Both the position numbers and the translations under genes were made by a program. Shown here one piece after another: positions 24,710-33,396 of a stretch of DNA of 40,718 bases. Under the pieces are notes generated by a model. The model did not search any database and had not been told where the DNA came from. It worked only from the letters and a program-made list of their open reading frames with translations. Positions within the stretch are counted from its first letter, which is position 1; each line of letters starts with the position of its first letter. Source of the stretch: an uncultured Pelagibacteraceae bacterium (lineage in GTDB: Bacteria; Pseudomonadota; Alphaproteobacteria; Pelagibacterales; Pelagibacteraceae); the NCBI GenBank assembly GCA_902628305.1, contig CACOMK010000008.1, positions 1 to 40,718 of the forward strand, given 5' to 3'.

Positions 24710-26116
24710 CTAACTACTGTAATACATCTCAAACTCAACAGGATGAGGTGCATGTTCAAACTTGTGAATCTCCTCAAATTTTAATGCAATATAAGCATCA
24801 ATTTGATCATCAGTAAACACTCCACCTTGAGTTAAGAATTCTCTATCTTTATCTAAACTCTCCATAGCTTCTCTTAGAGAGCCACAAACAGTTGGAATTG
24901 CTTTAACTTCCTCTGGTGGTAGCTCATACAAGTCTTTATCAAATGATTCGCCTGGGTGAATTTTATTTTTAATTCCATCAAGACCAGCCATAAGCATTGC
25001 TGCAAAAGTCAAATAAGGGTTTCCAGATGCATCTGGAAATCTTATTTCACATCTTGCACCTTTTTTACTTAAAGTAATTGGTATTCTACATGAAGCAGAT
25101 CTATTTCTTGCAGAATATGCAAGAAGAACAGGAGCTTCAAAACCTGGAACTAATCTTTTATAACTATTAGTGGTAGAGTTAGCAAAAGCATTAATTGCTT
25201 TAGCATGTTTTAAAATTCCCCCAATGTAATGTAAGGCAGTCTCACTTAATCCAGCATATGCATCACCTGAGAATACTGGTTTATCACCTTTCCAAATTGA
25301 TTGATGGATATGCATACCTGAACCATTATCTCCAGCAACTGGTTTGGGCATAAATGTTGCGGTTTTACCGAATGAATGAGTAACCATTTGCACAACATAT
25401 TTATACAACTGAACGTTATCAGCCTGATCAACTAAAGTTCCAAAATACATTCCAAGTTCATGCTGACTAGGAGCAACTTCATGGTGATGTTTTTCTACTT
25501 TAATACCCACCTCTTTTAAATTTTTAAGATATTCACCACGCATATCTTGTTCGCTATCAACTGGTGGTACTGGAAAATAACCACCTTTAACTGGAGGTCT
25601 ATGACCCATGTTACCATTTTCATATTCTTTTCCAGAATTGTATGGACCTTCTTTACTATCAATTTTAAATCCACATTCATTCATATCATTCTTAATTCTC
25701 ACATCATCAAATACAAAAAACTCAGGTTCAGGTCCAAAGAAAGCCTTATCTCCTACACCTGAAGTTCGAAGATATTCCTCAGCTTTTTTAGCAATACCTC
25801 TAGGATCTCTTTCATATGGAGATTTTTTTACAGCATCAAGAATATCACAGAACAAAACTACAGTATTGTGAGACGTAAAAGGATCCATGAACATTCTTTC
25901 TGTATCAGGTTTCAAAATCATGTCAGACTCATTAATTGCTTTCCATCCTGCAATTGATGAACCATCAAAAAAAACACCCTCATTCAACATATCTTCATCA
26001 ACTATGGATACATCTATTGTTAAATGTTGAAGTTTTCCTCGAGGATCAGTAAATCTTAGATCTACAAATTCTGCATCTTTTTCTTTTATAAACTTTAAAA
26101 CCTTTGCTACACTCAT
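24710..26116 (-). CDS. glnA: Glutamine synthetase type I
   Basis: The 468-residue dodecameric enzyme makes glutamine from glutamate and ammonia. The N-terminal [18 protein letters not shown] and the latch FDGSSIAGW are typical. Metal and substrate elements include [35 protein letters not shown] and NRSASCRIP. The adenylylation tyrosine is exactly Y397 in [10 protein letters not shown], so GlnE-type control is possible. A GGAG Shine-Dalgarno precedes the ATG. Upstream lies a 136-bp divergent gap to ybaK with an AT-rich dyad but no convincing sigma-54 promoter. Confidence 0.98.
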   Translation of the reverse strand: MSVAKVLKFIKEKDAEFVDLRFTDPRGKLQHLTIDVSIVDEDMLNEGVFFDGSSIAGWKAINESDMILKPDTERMFMDPFTSHNTVVLFCDILDAVKKSPYERDPRGIAKKAEEYLRTSGVGDKAFFGPEPEFFVFDDVRIKNDMNECGFKIDSKEGPYNSGKEYENGNMGHRPPVKGGYFPVPPVDSEQDMRGEYLKNLKEVGIKVEKHHHEVAPSQHELGMYFGTLVDQADNVQLYKYVVQMVTHSFGKTATFMPKPVAGDNGSGMHIHQSIWKGDKPVFSGDAYAGLSETALHYIGGILKHAKAINAFANSTTNSYKRLVPGFEAPVLLAYSARNRSASCRIPITLSKKGARCEIRFPDASGNPYLTFAAMLMAGLDGIKNKIHPGESFDKDLYELPPEEVKAIPTVCGSLREAMESLDKDREFLTQGGVFTDDQIDAYIALKFEEIHKFEHAPHPVEFEMYYSS

Positions 26117-26170
26117 TTTGTCTCCTATGTAATTCTTTGGGACTAAATAACAAAAAAAAAACTAAAAATA

Positions 26171-26200
26171 TTGCTTATTTAACAAATAACACCTATGCAA
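26171..26200. repeat. AT-rich dyad between glnA and ybaK
   Basis: TTATTT (26175-26180) and AAATAA (26184-26189) form a perfect dyad around AAC. Outer TTGC (26171-26174) and GCAA (26197-26200) are also inverted. It sits in the 136-bp divergent gap and could be a regulator site for nitrogen control of glnA, but the arms are mostly A/T and may be chance. Confidence 0.25.
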
Positions 26201-26252
26201 TTTTCACATAAGTAGTGTAATTAGTCACTAAAAATATAAATTACTTCAACAC

Positions 26253-26735
26253 ATGAACAATATATTAAAAAAAGAGCCAGTTTTAAGAGCAGAAAAATCA
26301 CTGAAACAATTTAATCCTGATCTAAAAGTGATTGTGTTGGAACAAACCGCTAGAACAGCAAATGATGCGGCAACAGCCCTAGGTTGCAAAGTAGGAGCCA
26401 TTGTTAAAAGCTTGCTTTTCAAAGCAGGAGAAGATTTTGTTCTATGTTTAGTTTCAGGAGATAAAAGATGTTCATTAAATAAACTAAAAAAGATTTTAGG
26501 TAAGAAAGATGTTTCAATGGCTAATCCAGAAGATGTTAAAAAAGTTACAGGATATACCATTGGTGGAGTATCTCCAACAGGGCATTTAACAAAAATAAAA
26601 ATTTTTATTGATGAAACCTTAAATAGATTTTCTACTATTTTTGCAGCCGCAGGTCATCCTAATGCAGTTTTTGAAATAAATTTTGAAAATTTAATTAAAT
26701 TAACTTCTGGTGAAATAAAAGAGATAACAGAATGA
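26253..26735 (+). CDS. YbaK/EbsC-family aminoacyl-tRNA deacylase
   Basis: The 160-residue single-domain protein matches the YbaK/ProXp family that hydrolyses mischarged tRNA, usually Cys- or Ala-tRNA(Pro). Typical elements are ARTANDAATALGCKVGAIVKSLLFK with the conserved Lys, LCLVSGDKRCSLNKL, and the loop GYTIGGVSPTGH, followed by FAAAGHPNAVFEI. The substrate cannot be set from sequence. It is followed by an EamA transporter gene with a 4-base overlap. Confidence 0.92.
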   Translation: MNNILKKEPVLRAEKSLKQFNPDLKVIVLEQTARTANDAATALGCKVGAIVKSLLFKAGEDFVLCLVSGDKRCSLNKLKKILGKKDVSMANPEDVKKVTGYTIGGVSPTGHLTKIKIFIDETLNRFSTIFAAAGHPNAVFEINFENLIKLTSGEIKEITE

Positions 26736-27619
26736 GACAGCCAAAAATAATTGATTACTTTTTATTAACAATTTTGTCTCTTATATGGGCTTCTGCTTTT
26801 TTTAATATAAAAATAGCAACATATTCTTTTGGTCCAGTCACAATTGCATTCCTAAGAGTATTTTTTGGAGCAATTCCAGTCTTACTTTTATGCTATTTTA
26901 AAAATATTAAAGTTGAAGCTTTCTCTAAAGATTGGCATTGGTTTGCTATAATAGGATTTATTAATTTGGTAGCACCATTTTTTTTAATAGCTTATGGAGT
27001 CAATTCAGTTCAGAGTAATTTAGCTGCAATATTAATGTCAACAACACCACTAAGCTCAACTATTCTTGGGCATTTCTATACGAAAAATGAAAAATTTAAT
27101 TTAACTAAAACAATAGGAATATTAATTGGATTTTCTGGAATAATTTTTTTATTTTCAGATAATCTTTTAATTGATGAAAATAATTTTACTTCAGCTCTAA
27201 TGATTTTATTGGGCTCGACCTGTTATGTAATTGGTGGTGTTCTGACTTTAAAAATAAGTAAGAAAAAAAATGAAAATGTTACAGGATCAATTTTAATTTG
27301 GGCAATAATTATTTTATTACCATTAACATTTTTTATAGAACAACCATTTGAAACAATGCCAAGAACAGATTCTTTTGTATCAGTTATTTATCTAGGAATT
27401 GTTTCTACAGGAATAGCTTGGTTATTGCGTTTTAGAATATTAACTACTAATGGTTTGATATTTCAATCTCAAGTATCTTATTTAATTCCGATATTTGGAA
27501 CAATTTTAGGTTATATTTTTTTAGAAGAACTTATTACTACAAAAGTTTTAGTCTCTTTAATTGCTGTTTGTATTGGTATTTATTTTGTCAAAAAAGGTGG
27601 CAATACAAAAACTATTTAA
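26732..27619 (+). CDS. EamA-family (DMT superfamily) transporter
   Basis: The 295-residue protein has about ten hydrophobic segments arranged as two EamA repeats. The first holds FLLTILSLIWASAFFNIKIA and the conserved PVTIAFLRV pattern; the second holds ALMILLGSTCYVIGGV and a C-terminal SYLIPIFGTILGYIFLEE signature. Such inner-membrane carriers export or import metabolites or amino acids; the substrate is not predictable. It overlaps ybaK by 4 bases and converges on the methyltransferase gene with an 8-base overlap. Confidence 0.93.
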   Translation: MRQPKIIDYFLLTILSLIWASAFFNIKIATYSFGPVTIAFLRVFFGAIPVLLLCYFKNIKVEAFSKDWHWFAIIGFINLVAPFFLIAYGVNSVQSNLAAILMSTTPLSSTILGHFYTKNEKFNLTKTIGILIGFSGIIFLFSDNLLIDENNFTSALMILLGSTCYVIGGVLTLKISKKKNENVTGSILIWAIIILLPLTFFIEQPFETMPRTDSFVSVIYLGIVSTGIAWLLRFRILTTNGLIFQSQVSYLIPIFGTILGYIFLEELITTKVLVSLIAVCIGIYFVKKGGNTKTI

Positions 27620-28517
27620 GTTTTGCCATAGCTGCAATATGAGATGGTCCAGTTTCACAACAACCGCCAATAATTGTAGCCCCATTTTCTTTAAATTTTT
27701 TAGCAATTTTCAGAATTTTATTTGGTGTTAGATCTTGTCTTTTTCCTAAGATTTCATTTGGATTAGATTTTTTACCTATAAAAATAGATGTGTAGCTTTC
27801 TTTAAGCTTAGTCGTAACAAAACCATTTAATTTGAAACCAAATGGTAGATTTAAACTTTTTAAATCATTTAAATTCCTATCAAAATTTTCAGGAGAAACA
27901 CAAGATAACATTACCCCAAGAGCGTTTTCATCAATGATGTTTTTAATTTCTGTAATTTTTTCACCACTTGGCAAATTTGTTCCTTCGGATATATGTAAAC
28001 CAATTAAATAAGGTTTTTTAAATTCTTTTATAGCTTCAATTCCACATTTAACTTCTTTTACACTACTCCAAACATCAAAGTAAAAAAAATCAACATACGG
28101 ATTAAGTGCTTTTCCTTGACTATTAAAATTTTCAATAATTTCACTTTCACTTCTATCATCTGCTTCATAGGTTAAATTTTGTGGAGGTATACCACCAGCT
28201 ATATAAATATTTGGAAACTTTTCTTTAGCAACTTGAGCAATTTCTCCAGCTTTTTGATTTAAGTATTCAAATTTATCCATAAGATTATTTTCTTTTAAAC
28301 GTTTCTGTCTTGTTGCAAAAGTTGTTGTGACAATGATTTCTGCTCCAGCTTTTATAAAATCAAGATGTATATCTAAAACAAGTTGATGATAATTTTCATC
28401 CAATATTGCATTAGCACTCCATAAAGTTGAATTTGATTTCATTCCTCTTGCTAGTAATTCTTGACCCATACCACCGTCTAAAATTCTAGTTTGTTTGAAA
28501 TAATCTTTGTTAATCAT
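27612..28517 (-). CDS. Homocysteine S-methyltransferase-family protein
   Basis: The 301-residue TIM-barrel protein has an N-terminal RILDGGMGQELLARG and the zinc-binding cysteines: one in MLSCVSPENF and the CC pair in IIGGCCETGPSHI. The MmuM/BhmT family transfers a methyl group from a donor such as S-methylmethionine or betaine to homocysteine. The central GGIPPQNLTYEADDRS differs from MmuM proper, so the donor is open. It starts within the stop codon of the 2OG-oxygenase gene, implying a two-gene operon. There is no room for a SAM riboswitch upstream. Confidence 0.88.
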   Translation of the reverse strand: MINKDYFKQTRILDGGMGQELLARGMKSNSTLWSANAILDENYHQLVLDIHLDFIKAGAEIIVTTTFATRQKRLKENNLMDKFEYLNQKAGEIAQVAKEKFPNIYIAGGIPPQNLTYEADDRSESEIIENFNSQGKALNPYVDFFYFDVWSSVKEVKCGIEAIKEFKKPYLIGLHISEGTNLPSGEKITEIKNIIDENALGVMLSCVSPENFDRNLNDLKSLNLPFGFKLNGFVTTKLKESYTSIFIGKKSNPNEILGKRQDLTPNKILKIAKKFKENGATIIGGCCETGPSHIAAMAKLK

Positions 28518-29107
28518 TATTTTTGAAAAATGATTTTAGCATTAAAAGAAAAAGATCTTCTTTCAGAATTAATATTAAATGGATAAGCTGTATGCATAAG
28601 GTAATTTGGAAAAATTAATAGATCTCCTTTTTTTGGTACAATATTGAAAATACTTTTGCTTAAAAATGCTCTTTGTCCGTTTATAAAATCAATTGTACCA
28701 TTCGTTTTATCTTTTTTATTTTTTAAAAATTTGTTTTTAGTCATATTTTTTGGGACTTTTAAATAACCAACTCCAGACAAATCTCCGTCGTGATAATGAA
28801 TAGGGTTATATTCATTTTTAAATTGACTAACTACCCATAAATTTAATATTTTTATATCTTTAACTTTTTTTATCTTTTCATTTTTAAGGAAGTTTTTGAT
28901 ATTTTTTTTAATTTCTTTTTCTAAATTTTTTCTTATAAAATTATTTGAAATTTTAACTTCTTTTTTAATTTGGCTTGCTAATTTATGACTATAGTCATTA
29001 TTTTTTGTTACGACTTTATTTTCAATCTCTTGATTCAAGATATCTAAAAACTTTTTCGAGATTTTTGCCTTACCTATTGATGGACCAAATGGTTTTATAT
29101 TTTTCAT
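28517..29107 (-). CDS. Putative 2OG-Fe(II) oxygenase (TIGR02466-like)
   Basis: The 196-residue protein has the pattern of small marine-type 2-oxoglutarate dioxygenases. The iron site is suggested by HYHDGDLSG (H104, H106, D107/D109) and distal H172 in NYLMHTAYPF. The co-substrate Arg is R183 or R184 in ERRSFSFNAKI. Other typical stretches are GVGYLKVPKN and GDLLIFPNY. An unusually Lys-rich N-terminal half (30-85) may be partly coiled. The substrate is unknown. It is co-transcribed with the homocysteine methyltransferase gene (3-base overlap). Confidence 0.85.
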   Translation of the reverse strand: MKNIKPFGPSIGKAKISKKFLDILNQEIENKVVTKNNDYSHKLASQIKKEVKISNNFIRKNLEKEIKKNIKNFLKNEKIKKVKDIKILNLWVVSQFKNEYNPIHYHDGDLSGVGYLKVPKNMTKNKFLKNKKDKTNGTIDFINGQRAFLSKSIFNIVPKKGDLLIFPNYLMHTAYPFNINSERRSFSFNAKIIFQK

Positions 29108-29143
29108 ATAAATTAAATATCCTAAAAAAAATTATATTCAACC

Positions 29144-29890
29144 TTATCCCATTAATCTAAATCCCATTCTTATTGCAACAAAAATGACTAAAAAAGAAGT
29201 TATAAGAGCTAATAATTTATTTGATAAGAATTTTATATTAAGAAAATTTCCAATTTGGCCACCGACTAAAACAACAACAAACAAAGGCCAGTAGTTTAAA
29301 AATTCATTTAAAACTATATCCTTAGTCAATTGTCCTGCAACTCCAAACATAGAGTTGATCAATATAAATAGCGACGCTGTACTTGTTATATGCTTTGGAT
29401 AACCAGCTTTAAGAAGAAATAAAATTGGACTTAAAAATATTCCCCCACCTATTCCTACTAACCCAGATATAAATCCAATAATTGAACCAATAAGAATAGA
29501 AATAACTTTTGAAACTTTTCTAATTTTAATCTGATCTTTATTGAAAGATTTACTATTTAATAATAAAAAAATTCCCGCTGTTAACAAAATAAAGAATAGT
29601 AAAATCTCAAATAAATTTTTATCAATCGAAATAGAAGCTCCAAAAAAAGCAAAAGGCACAGATCCAATTAAGTAAGGTGTGAGTAAATTTAGATTTATAT
29701 TTTTTGTTCTAAAAAAATTTATTGAATTACCAGTTACAACAATAATATTACAAATTAACGCTACAATTGGAAAAATATAGAAGGGAACATCCCAAATTAA
29801 CATTAAAGCAAGATAAGTAGATCCACCCCCAAAACCAATGCTAGAATATAATATTGCTGTTACGAAAAAAAATATTGTAAGTATAATCAT
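29144..29890 (-). CDS. TauE/SafE-family permease
   Basis: The 248-residue membrane protein has about eight hydrophobic segments and the family's duplicated glycine-rich loops: LYSSIGFGGGSTYLALML near the N terminus and ISGLVGIGGGIFLSPIL in the middle, followed by ITSTASLFILINS. Members move sulfonates, sulfite or related anions across the inner membrane. The neighbouring methyltransferase suggests sulfur metabolism, but the gap of 36 bases leaves the operon open. The divergent moaB lies 16 bases upstream. Confidence 0.9.
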   Translation of the reverse strand: MIILTIFFFVTAILYSSIGFGGGSTYLALMLIWDVPFYIFPIVALICNIIVVTGNSINFFRTKNINLNLLTPYLIGSVPFAFFGASISIDKNLFEILLFFILLTAGIFLLLNSKSFNKDQIKIRKVSKVISILIGSIIGFISGLVGIGGGIFLSPILFLLKAGYPKHITSTASLFILINSMFGVAGQLTKDIVLNEFLNYWPLFVVVLVGGQIGNFLNIKFLSNKLLALITSFLVIFVAIRMGFRLMG

Positions 29891-29906
29891 CTTTTAAAAT
29901 TTATTT

Positions 29907-30407
29907 ATGATCGTAAATATAGCTTTATTAACTGTAACAGATACCAGGACAATTGATAACGATAAATCAGGTGCTATCCTAGTTAATAAAATTACAAAAG
30001 CTAATCATAAATTAATTGAAAGAAAAATTTGCAAAGATAACAAAAAAGATATCGTTTTAATTTTAAAAGATTGGACTAATAACAAAGACATAGATGTAAT
30101 TATTACGACTGGAGGCACAGGTTTGACTGGAAGAGACATTACTCCAGAAGCACTTGATGAAGTTGCAGATAAACATATACCTGGATTTGGTGAAGTATTT
30201 AGAACAATTAGTTTAAAAACAGTTGGGACTTCTTCAATACAATCTAGAGCATGCGCAGTTTTATCAAATGGTAAATATATTTTTGCATTACCAGGATCTT
30301 CAGGGGGAGTAACTGATGCATGGGATGGAATCTTAAAACACCAATTAGATATTAATCACAAACCTTGTAACTTTGTTGAATTATTTCCAAGACTTAAAGA
30401 AGAATAA
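29907..30407 (+). CDS. moaB: Molybdopterin adenylyltransferase-type protein MoaB
   Basis: The 166-residue MoCF-domain protein has the family motifs LTVTDTR, DNDKSGAILV, IITTGGTGLTGRDITPEAL and FALPGSSGGVTDAWDGIL. MoaB/Mog proteins adenylylate molybdopterin before metal insertion. It is set convergent to the moa-msr operon, stop against stop with DUF1244. No MoeA is visible, so the insertase must lie elsewhere. Confidence 0.94.
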   Translation: MIVNIALLTVTDTRTIDNDKSGAILVNKITKANHKLIERKICKDNKKDIVLILKDWTNNKDIDVIITTGGTGLTGRDITPEALDEVADKHIPGFGEVFRTISLKTVGTSSIQSRACAVLSNGKYIFALPGSSGGVTDAWDGILKHQLDINHKPCNFVELFPRLKEE

Positions 30408-30653
30408 TTATTTCTGATATTTTTCTTTCCATTCAGAATAAGGCATTCCATATACATGTTCTCTGGCATCAGGATCAGATATCTCTAGTCCTTTTTTTTC
30501 CGCCTCTTCTCTAAACCATTTAGATAAACAATTTCTACAAAAACCAGCTAAATTCATTAGATCGATATTTTGAACATCTTTTCTTTCATCTAAATGATTC
30601 ATTAATCTTTCAAGAGTAGCTGATTGAATTTCTTTTTTTAAATTTTCATCCAT
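30408..30653 (-). CDS. DUF1244-domain protein
   Basis: This 81-residue soluble protein matches the DUF1244 family, found in proteobacteria. Typical are LMNHLDERKDVQNIDLMNLAGFCRNCLSKW, with a CRNC pair, and the C-terminal DAREHVYGMPYSEWKEKYQ. The CxxC could bind metal or form a disulfide. Function is unknown. Its start overlaps msrQ by 8 bases, so it is the last gene of the moa-msr operon. Confidence 0.93.
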   Translation of the reverse strand: MDENLKKEIQSATLERLMNHLDERKDVQNIDLMNLAGFCRNCLSKWFREEAEKKGLEISDPDAREHVYGMPYSEWKEKYQK

Positions 30654-31230
30654 AATTTATATTCCTATTTTTAATCTTAATTCTTAAAGCTAACAAAACA
30701 AGTATAATTATTAGATAAACCAAAGGTCTAAAAAAAATAGTTTTTGATAACCATATGTAATGAAGAGATCCAAAAATTGCGATTACATAAATTAATTTAT
30801 GTAATTTTTTCCATCTATTTTTTAATAAATAAATCATTTTTTGGGAAGAAGTTATAGCCAAAGGTAGCAACAGTAACCATGCTGCAAATCCAATGAAGAT
30901 ATATTTCTTTTTTATTACGTCATCTAATATAGGAGACCAATTAAATCTATAATCTATACCTATATAAGTTAACAAATGAAGAGTTGCATAAAAAAAAACA
31001 AAAAGACCCAATGTTCTTCTGAAACTTATCCATACAGATAATTTTGTGATTCTTTTAAGAGGACTCATTGATAGTGTTAAGCAAATAAAAATTAAAGTCC
31101 ACTCACCAGTAAAATGAGTAATTTCTTTTACTGGTTCAGGGCCAAGTTTATTTAAGAAAATTTTGTATAAAATAAATAAAAATGGAATTGTACTTAAAAT
31201 AAATACACTTGGTTTTAAATATTTTTTCAT
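30646..31230 (-). CDS. msrQ: MsrQ, heme-binding membrane subunit of methionine-sulfoxide reductase
   Basis: The 194-residue protein has six hydrophobic segments of the ferric-reductase-like domain (YedZ/MsrQ). Conserved are HFTGEWTLIFICLTLSMSPLKR, RRTLGLFVFFYATLHLLTYIG and WKKLHKLIYVIAIFGSLHYIW, whose His bind heme. It feeds electrons from the quinone pool to MsrP. The start directly overlaps the end of msrP by one base. It lies in the same operon as the moa genes. Confidence 0.95.
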   Translation of the reverse strand: MKKYLKPSVFILSTIPFLFILYKIFLNKLGPEPVKEITHFTGEWTLIFICLTLSMSPLKRITKLSVWISFRRTLGLFVFFYATLHLLTYIGIDYRFNWSPILDDVIKKKYIFIGFAAWLLLLPLAITSSQKMIYLLKNRWKKLHKLIYVIAIFGSLHYIWLSKTIFFRPLVYLIIILVLLALRIKIKNRNINYG

Positions 31231-32135
31231 TAAAAATATTTTTTAAGATCCATACCTGCATATAAGCTTGCAACCTCATCTCCATAGCCATTGAACATTA
31301 GTGTTTTTACTCTTGGCGACCAAACCCCTTCGCCAATTATTCGTTCAGTTGCTTGTGACCATCTTGGATGATCTACATTAGGGTTTACATTCGAATAAAA
31401 TCCATATTCTCTAGGTGAGGCCCACATCCATGAAGAAGTAGGCATATTTTCAACAAACTTTATTTTAACAATTGCTTTGGCACTTTTGAAACCATATTTC
31501 CAAGGAATAAAAATTCTAAATGGAGCTCCGTTTTGATTTGGAAGTTTTTTTCCATATAAACCTGTAACTACGGTAGTTAAAGGATGCATTGCTTCATCAA
31601 TTCTTAAACCTTCATTATATGGCCAGTTTAAAACAGGGTATCTTTGGCCTTTCATTTGTGCAGGATCATATATACTTTCGAATTCAACAAATTTTGCTTT
31701 ATTAGTTGGATTAACTTTTGATAGCAATTCACTCAAAGAAAAACCCATCCATGGAATTACCATTGACCATCCCTCGACACATCTTAATCTGTAAATTCTT
31801 TCCTCAGATACAAACATTTCAGAAATTTCTTCCATAGATAGTTTAATTGGTTTTTCAACTTCACCTTCAATACTAATTTCCCATGGTGTAGTTTTAAATA
31901 TCTGCGAGTTTCTATATGGATCACTTTTTGATGTGCCAAACTCATAATAATTATTATATGTGGTTATATCTTTATAACTTGTTAATTTATCTCTATCATT
32001 TGCAAAAGATTTATTTGCAAATGGTATAGTTGAGAACGCAAGAGAACTTGCTCCTAATCCAATAGATTTAATAAACGATCTTCTATTTTTATAAATTTTT
32101 TCTGGTGTGATTTCTGAGTATTTAAATTTTTTCAT
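31230..32135 (-). CDS. msrP: MsrP, periplasmic molybdenum methionine-sulfoxide reductase
   Basis: The 301-residue protein (YedY) repairs oxidised methionine in envelope proteins. A Tat signal is clear: the twin Arg at R18-R19 (KNRRSFIKS) followed by a hydrophobic stretch ending near FANKSFA. The Mo-ligating Cys is C119 in [18 protein letters not shown]. Cofactor-binding elements include [26 protein letters not shown] and [12 protein letters not shown]. It overlaps msrQ by one base and moaE by 14, tying enzyme and cofactor synthesis together. Confidence 0.97.
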   Translation of the reverse strand: MKKFKYSEITPEKIYKNRRSFIKSIGLGASSLAFSTIPFANKSFANDRDKLTSYKDITTYNNYYEFGTSKSDPYRNSQIFKTTPWEISIEGEVEKPIKLSMEEISEMFVSEERIYRLRCVEGWSMVIPWMGFSLSELLSKVNPTNKAKFVEFESIYDPAQMKGQRYPVLNWPYNEGLRIDEAMHPLTTVVTGLYGKKLPNQNGAPFRIFIPWKYGFKSAKAIVKIKFVENMPTSSWMWASPREYGFYSNVNPNVDHPRWSQATERIIGEGVWSPRVKTLMFNGYGDEVASLYAGMDLKKYF

Positions 32136-32574
32136 AAACTATAGGTTTACCTTTTAACCAATCACTTTGATTGTCTGTATAATGTTCTTTTTTCCATATA
32201 GGAGATCTTTTTTTAATTTCTTCAATAATATATCTAGACAAAACATATGCTTGATCTCTGTGTTTACATGCAACAGCAATTATAATACTCATTTCTCCAA
32301 TATTTAAATAACCTTTAGCGTGTTCTATAAAAACAGCTTTATCCTGAATATTAAGTTTTTTATCCACCTTTTTATATATTTCCTCAAAACTTTTTATCAC
32401 AAGCTCATCATGACTGTCGTACGTAATGCCAATTACACTTTTGTTATTATTTAGATTTCTTACTGTGCCAGTAAAAAATACTGATGCCCCAAATTCGACA
32501 GAAGATATAAATCTTTCTGCATCATTTATTGAAAGTTTTTTATCTTTACAATCTACAATTTTTGCATGAAGCAT
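32122..32574 (-). CDS. moaE: Molybdopterin synthase catalytic subunit MoaE
   Basis: The 150-residue large subunit converts cPMP to molybdopterin. Conserved blocks are [51 protein letters not shown] with the catalytic Lys residues, and the end [11 protein letters not shown]. The start follows the moaD stop with a one-base overlap and its 3' end overlaps msrP. Confidence 0.96.
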   Translation of the reverse strand: MLHAKIVDCKDKKLSINDAERFISSVEFGASVFFTGTVRNLNNNKSVIGITYDSHDELVIKSFEEIYKKVDKKLNIQDKAVFIEHAKGYLNIGEMSIIIAVACKHRDQAYVLSRYIIEEIKKRSPIWKKEHYTDNQSDWLKGKPIVYEKI

Positions 32575-32843
32575 TAACCTCCTCCTATAGGAGGTATGAT
32601 ACCAATTTTTTCGTTATTTGTTATTTTATAATTGTCGCTAACAATGTTATTTTTCCCCGAACAAAAAGCTGAAGAATTGACAATTTTTTTATAGTTTGCA
32701 TTTCCATTAAATTTTTCATCTAAATATTGAATTATTTTTTTTCGCATATCCTTTATTGTTGATTTTTGATCTAAATCTAATTCTAACAAATTTTTTTCAC
32801 TAAAATCTCTTGCAGCACCAAATAACTCAATTTTAACTTTCAT
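32574..32843 (-). CDS. moaD: Molybdopterin synthase sulfur carrier MoaD
   Basis: The 89-residue ubiquitin-like protein ends in a diglycine (IPPIGGG) that carries the thiocarboxylate. LFGAARDFSEKN near the N terminus is typical of MoaD. It sits between moaC and moaE and partners MoaE. An internal Cys is not conserved. Confidence 0.94.
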   Translation of the reverse strand: MKVKIELFGAARDFSEKNLLELDLDQKSTIKDMRKKIIQYLDEKFNGNANYKKIVNSSAFCSGKNNIVSDNYKITNNEKIGIIPPIGGG

Positions 32844-32849
32844 TTTTTT

Positions 32850-33395
32850 TTAAAATAAATCTTTTAAAAAATTTGGTAGACCATCAGGATTTTTCCATAA
32901 TCCATTTTTTCCACCTTCTTTGATTAATAATTTTATATTGTCTATCTTGAGGTGTGGATTAATTATTTTACTTAAATCATAAATTGTGATTAGAGCAGCA
33001 TTAACACCCATGATTGCTTCCATTTCAACCCCAGTTTTTGCATACGTTGATACAACACAAAATACTTCTAGAGATTTATCTTCTTCATTAATGATTATTT
33101 TTGTAGCAGTATGGTCAATTGTTAAAGGATGGCAAAGTGGAATTAATTCACTTGTTTTTTTTACACCCAAAACTGCAGAGACTTCTGCTAAGGTTATTGG
33201 ATCACCTTTTGGCATTTCTTTATTTTTTATTAGCTCAAATACATCATCACCGACATAAATTTTTCCAGAGGCTAAAGCTCTTCTAAATGTTTCTTTTTTT
33301 TTTGATACATCAATCATTTTAAAAGAATTTTTTTTAAATATTTCTTTTGCCCAATCTTTTAAATCACTATCACTAACAATTTTTAAATTTTTCAT
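32850..33395 (-). CDS. moaC: Cyclic pyranopterin monophosphate synthase MoaC
   Basis: The 181-residue protein completes cPMP formation after MoaA. Diagnostic are LIPLCHPLTIDH, KTGVEMEAIMGVNAALITIYDL and KSIxH-type residues near the C-terminal NIKLLIKEGGK. I choose ATG 33393-33395, one base after the moaA stop and preceded by GGTGGA; a GTG at 33404 would extend it by three residues into moaA. Confidence 0.95.
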   Translation of the reverse strand: MKNLKIVSDSDLKDWAKEIFKKNSFKMIDVSKKKETFRRALASGKIYVGDDVFELIKNKEMPKGDPITLAEVSAVLGVKKTSELIPLCHPLTIDHTATKIIINEEDKSLEVFCVVSTYAKTGVEMEAIMGVNAALITIYDLSKIINPHLKIDNIKLLIKEGGKNGLWKNPDGLPNFLKDLF

Positions 33396-33396
33396 T

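Noticed and set aside
26117..26252. Sigma-54 (-24/-12) promoter for glnA from a TTGCA on the minus strand
   Set aside because: The bases at the -24 position read TTATGT instead of TGGCAC, so only half of the element is present.
26117..26252. Glutamine (glnA-type) riboswitch upstream of glnA
   Set aside because: The conserved core of that RNA class is not visible and the region is almost free of G/C pairing.
27598..27628. TGGCAA/TTGCCA hairpin at the EamA/methyltransferase convergence as a terminator
   Set aside because: The loop is 19 bases and no T run follows on either strand.
29108..29143. SAM riboswitch for the oxygenase/homocysteine methyltransferase pair
   Set aside because: The 36-base gap is AT-only and shows no conserved pseudoknot elements.
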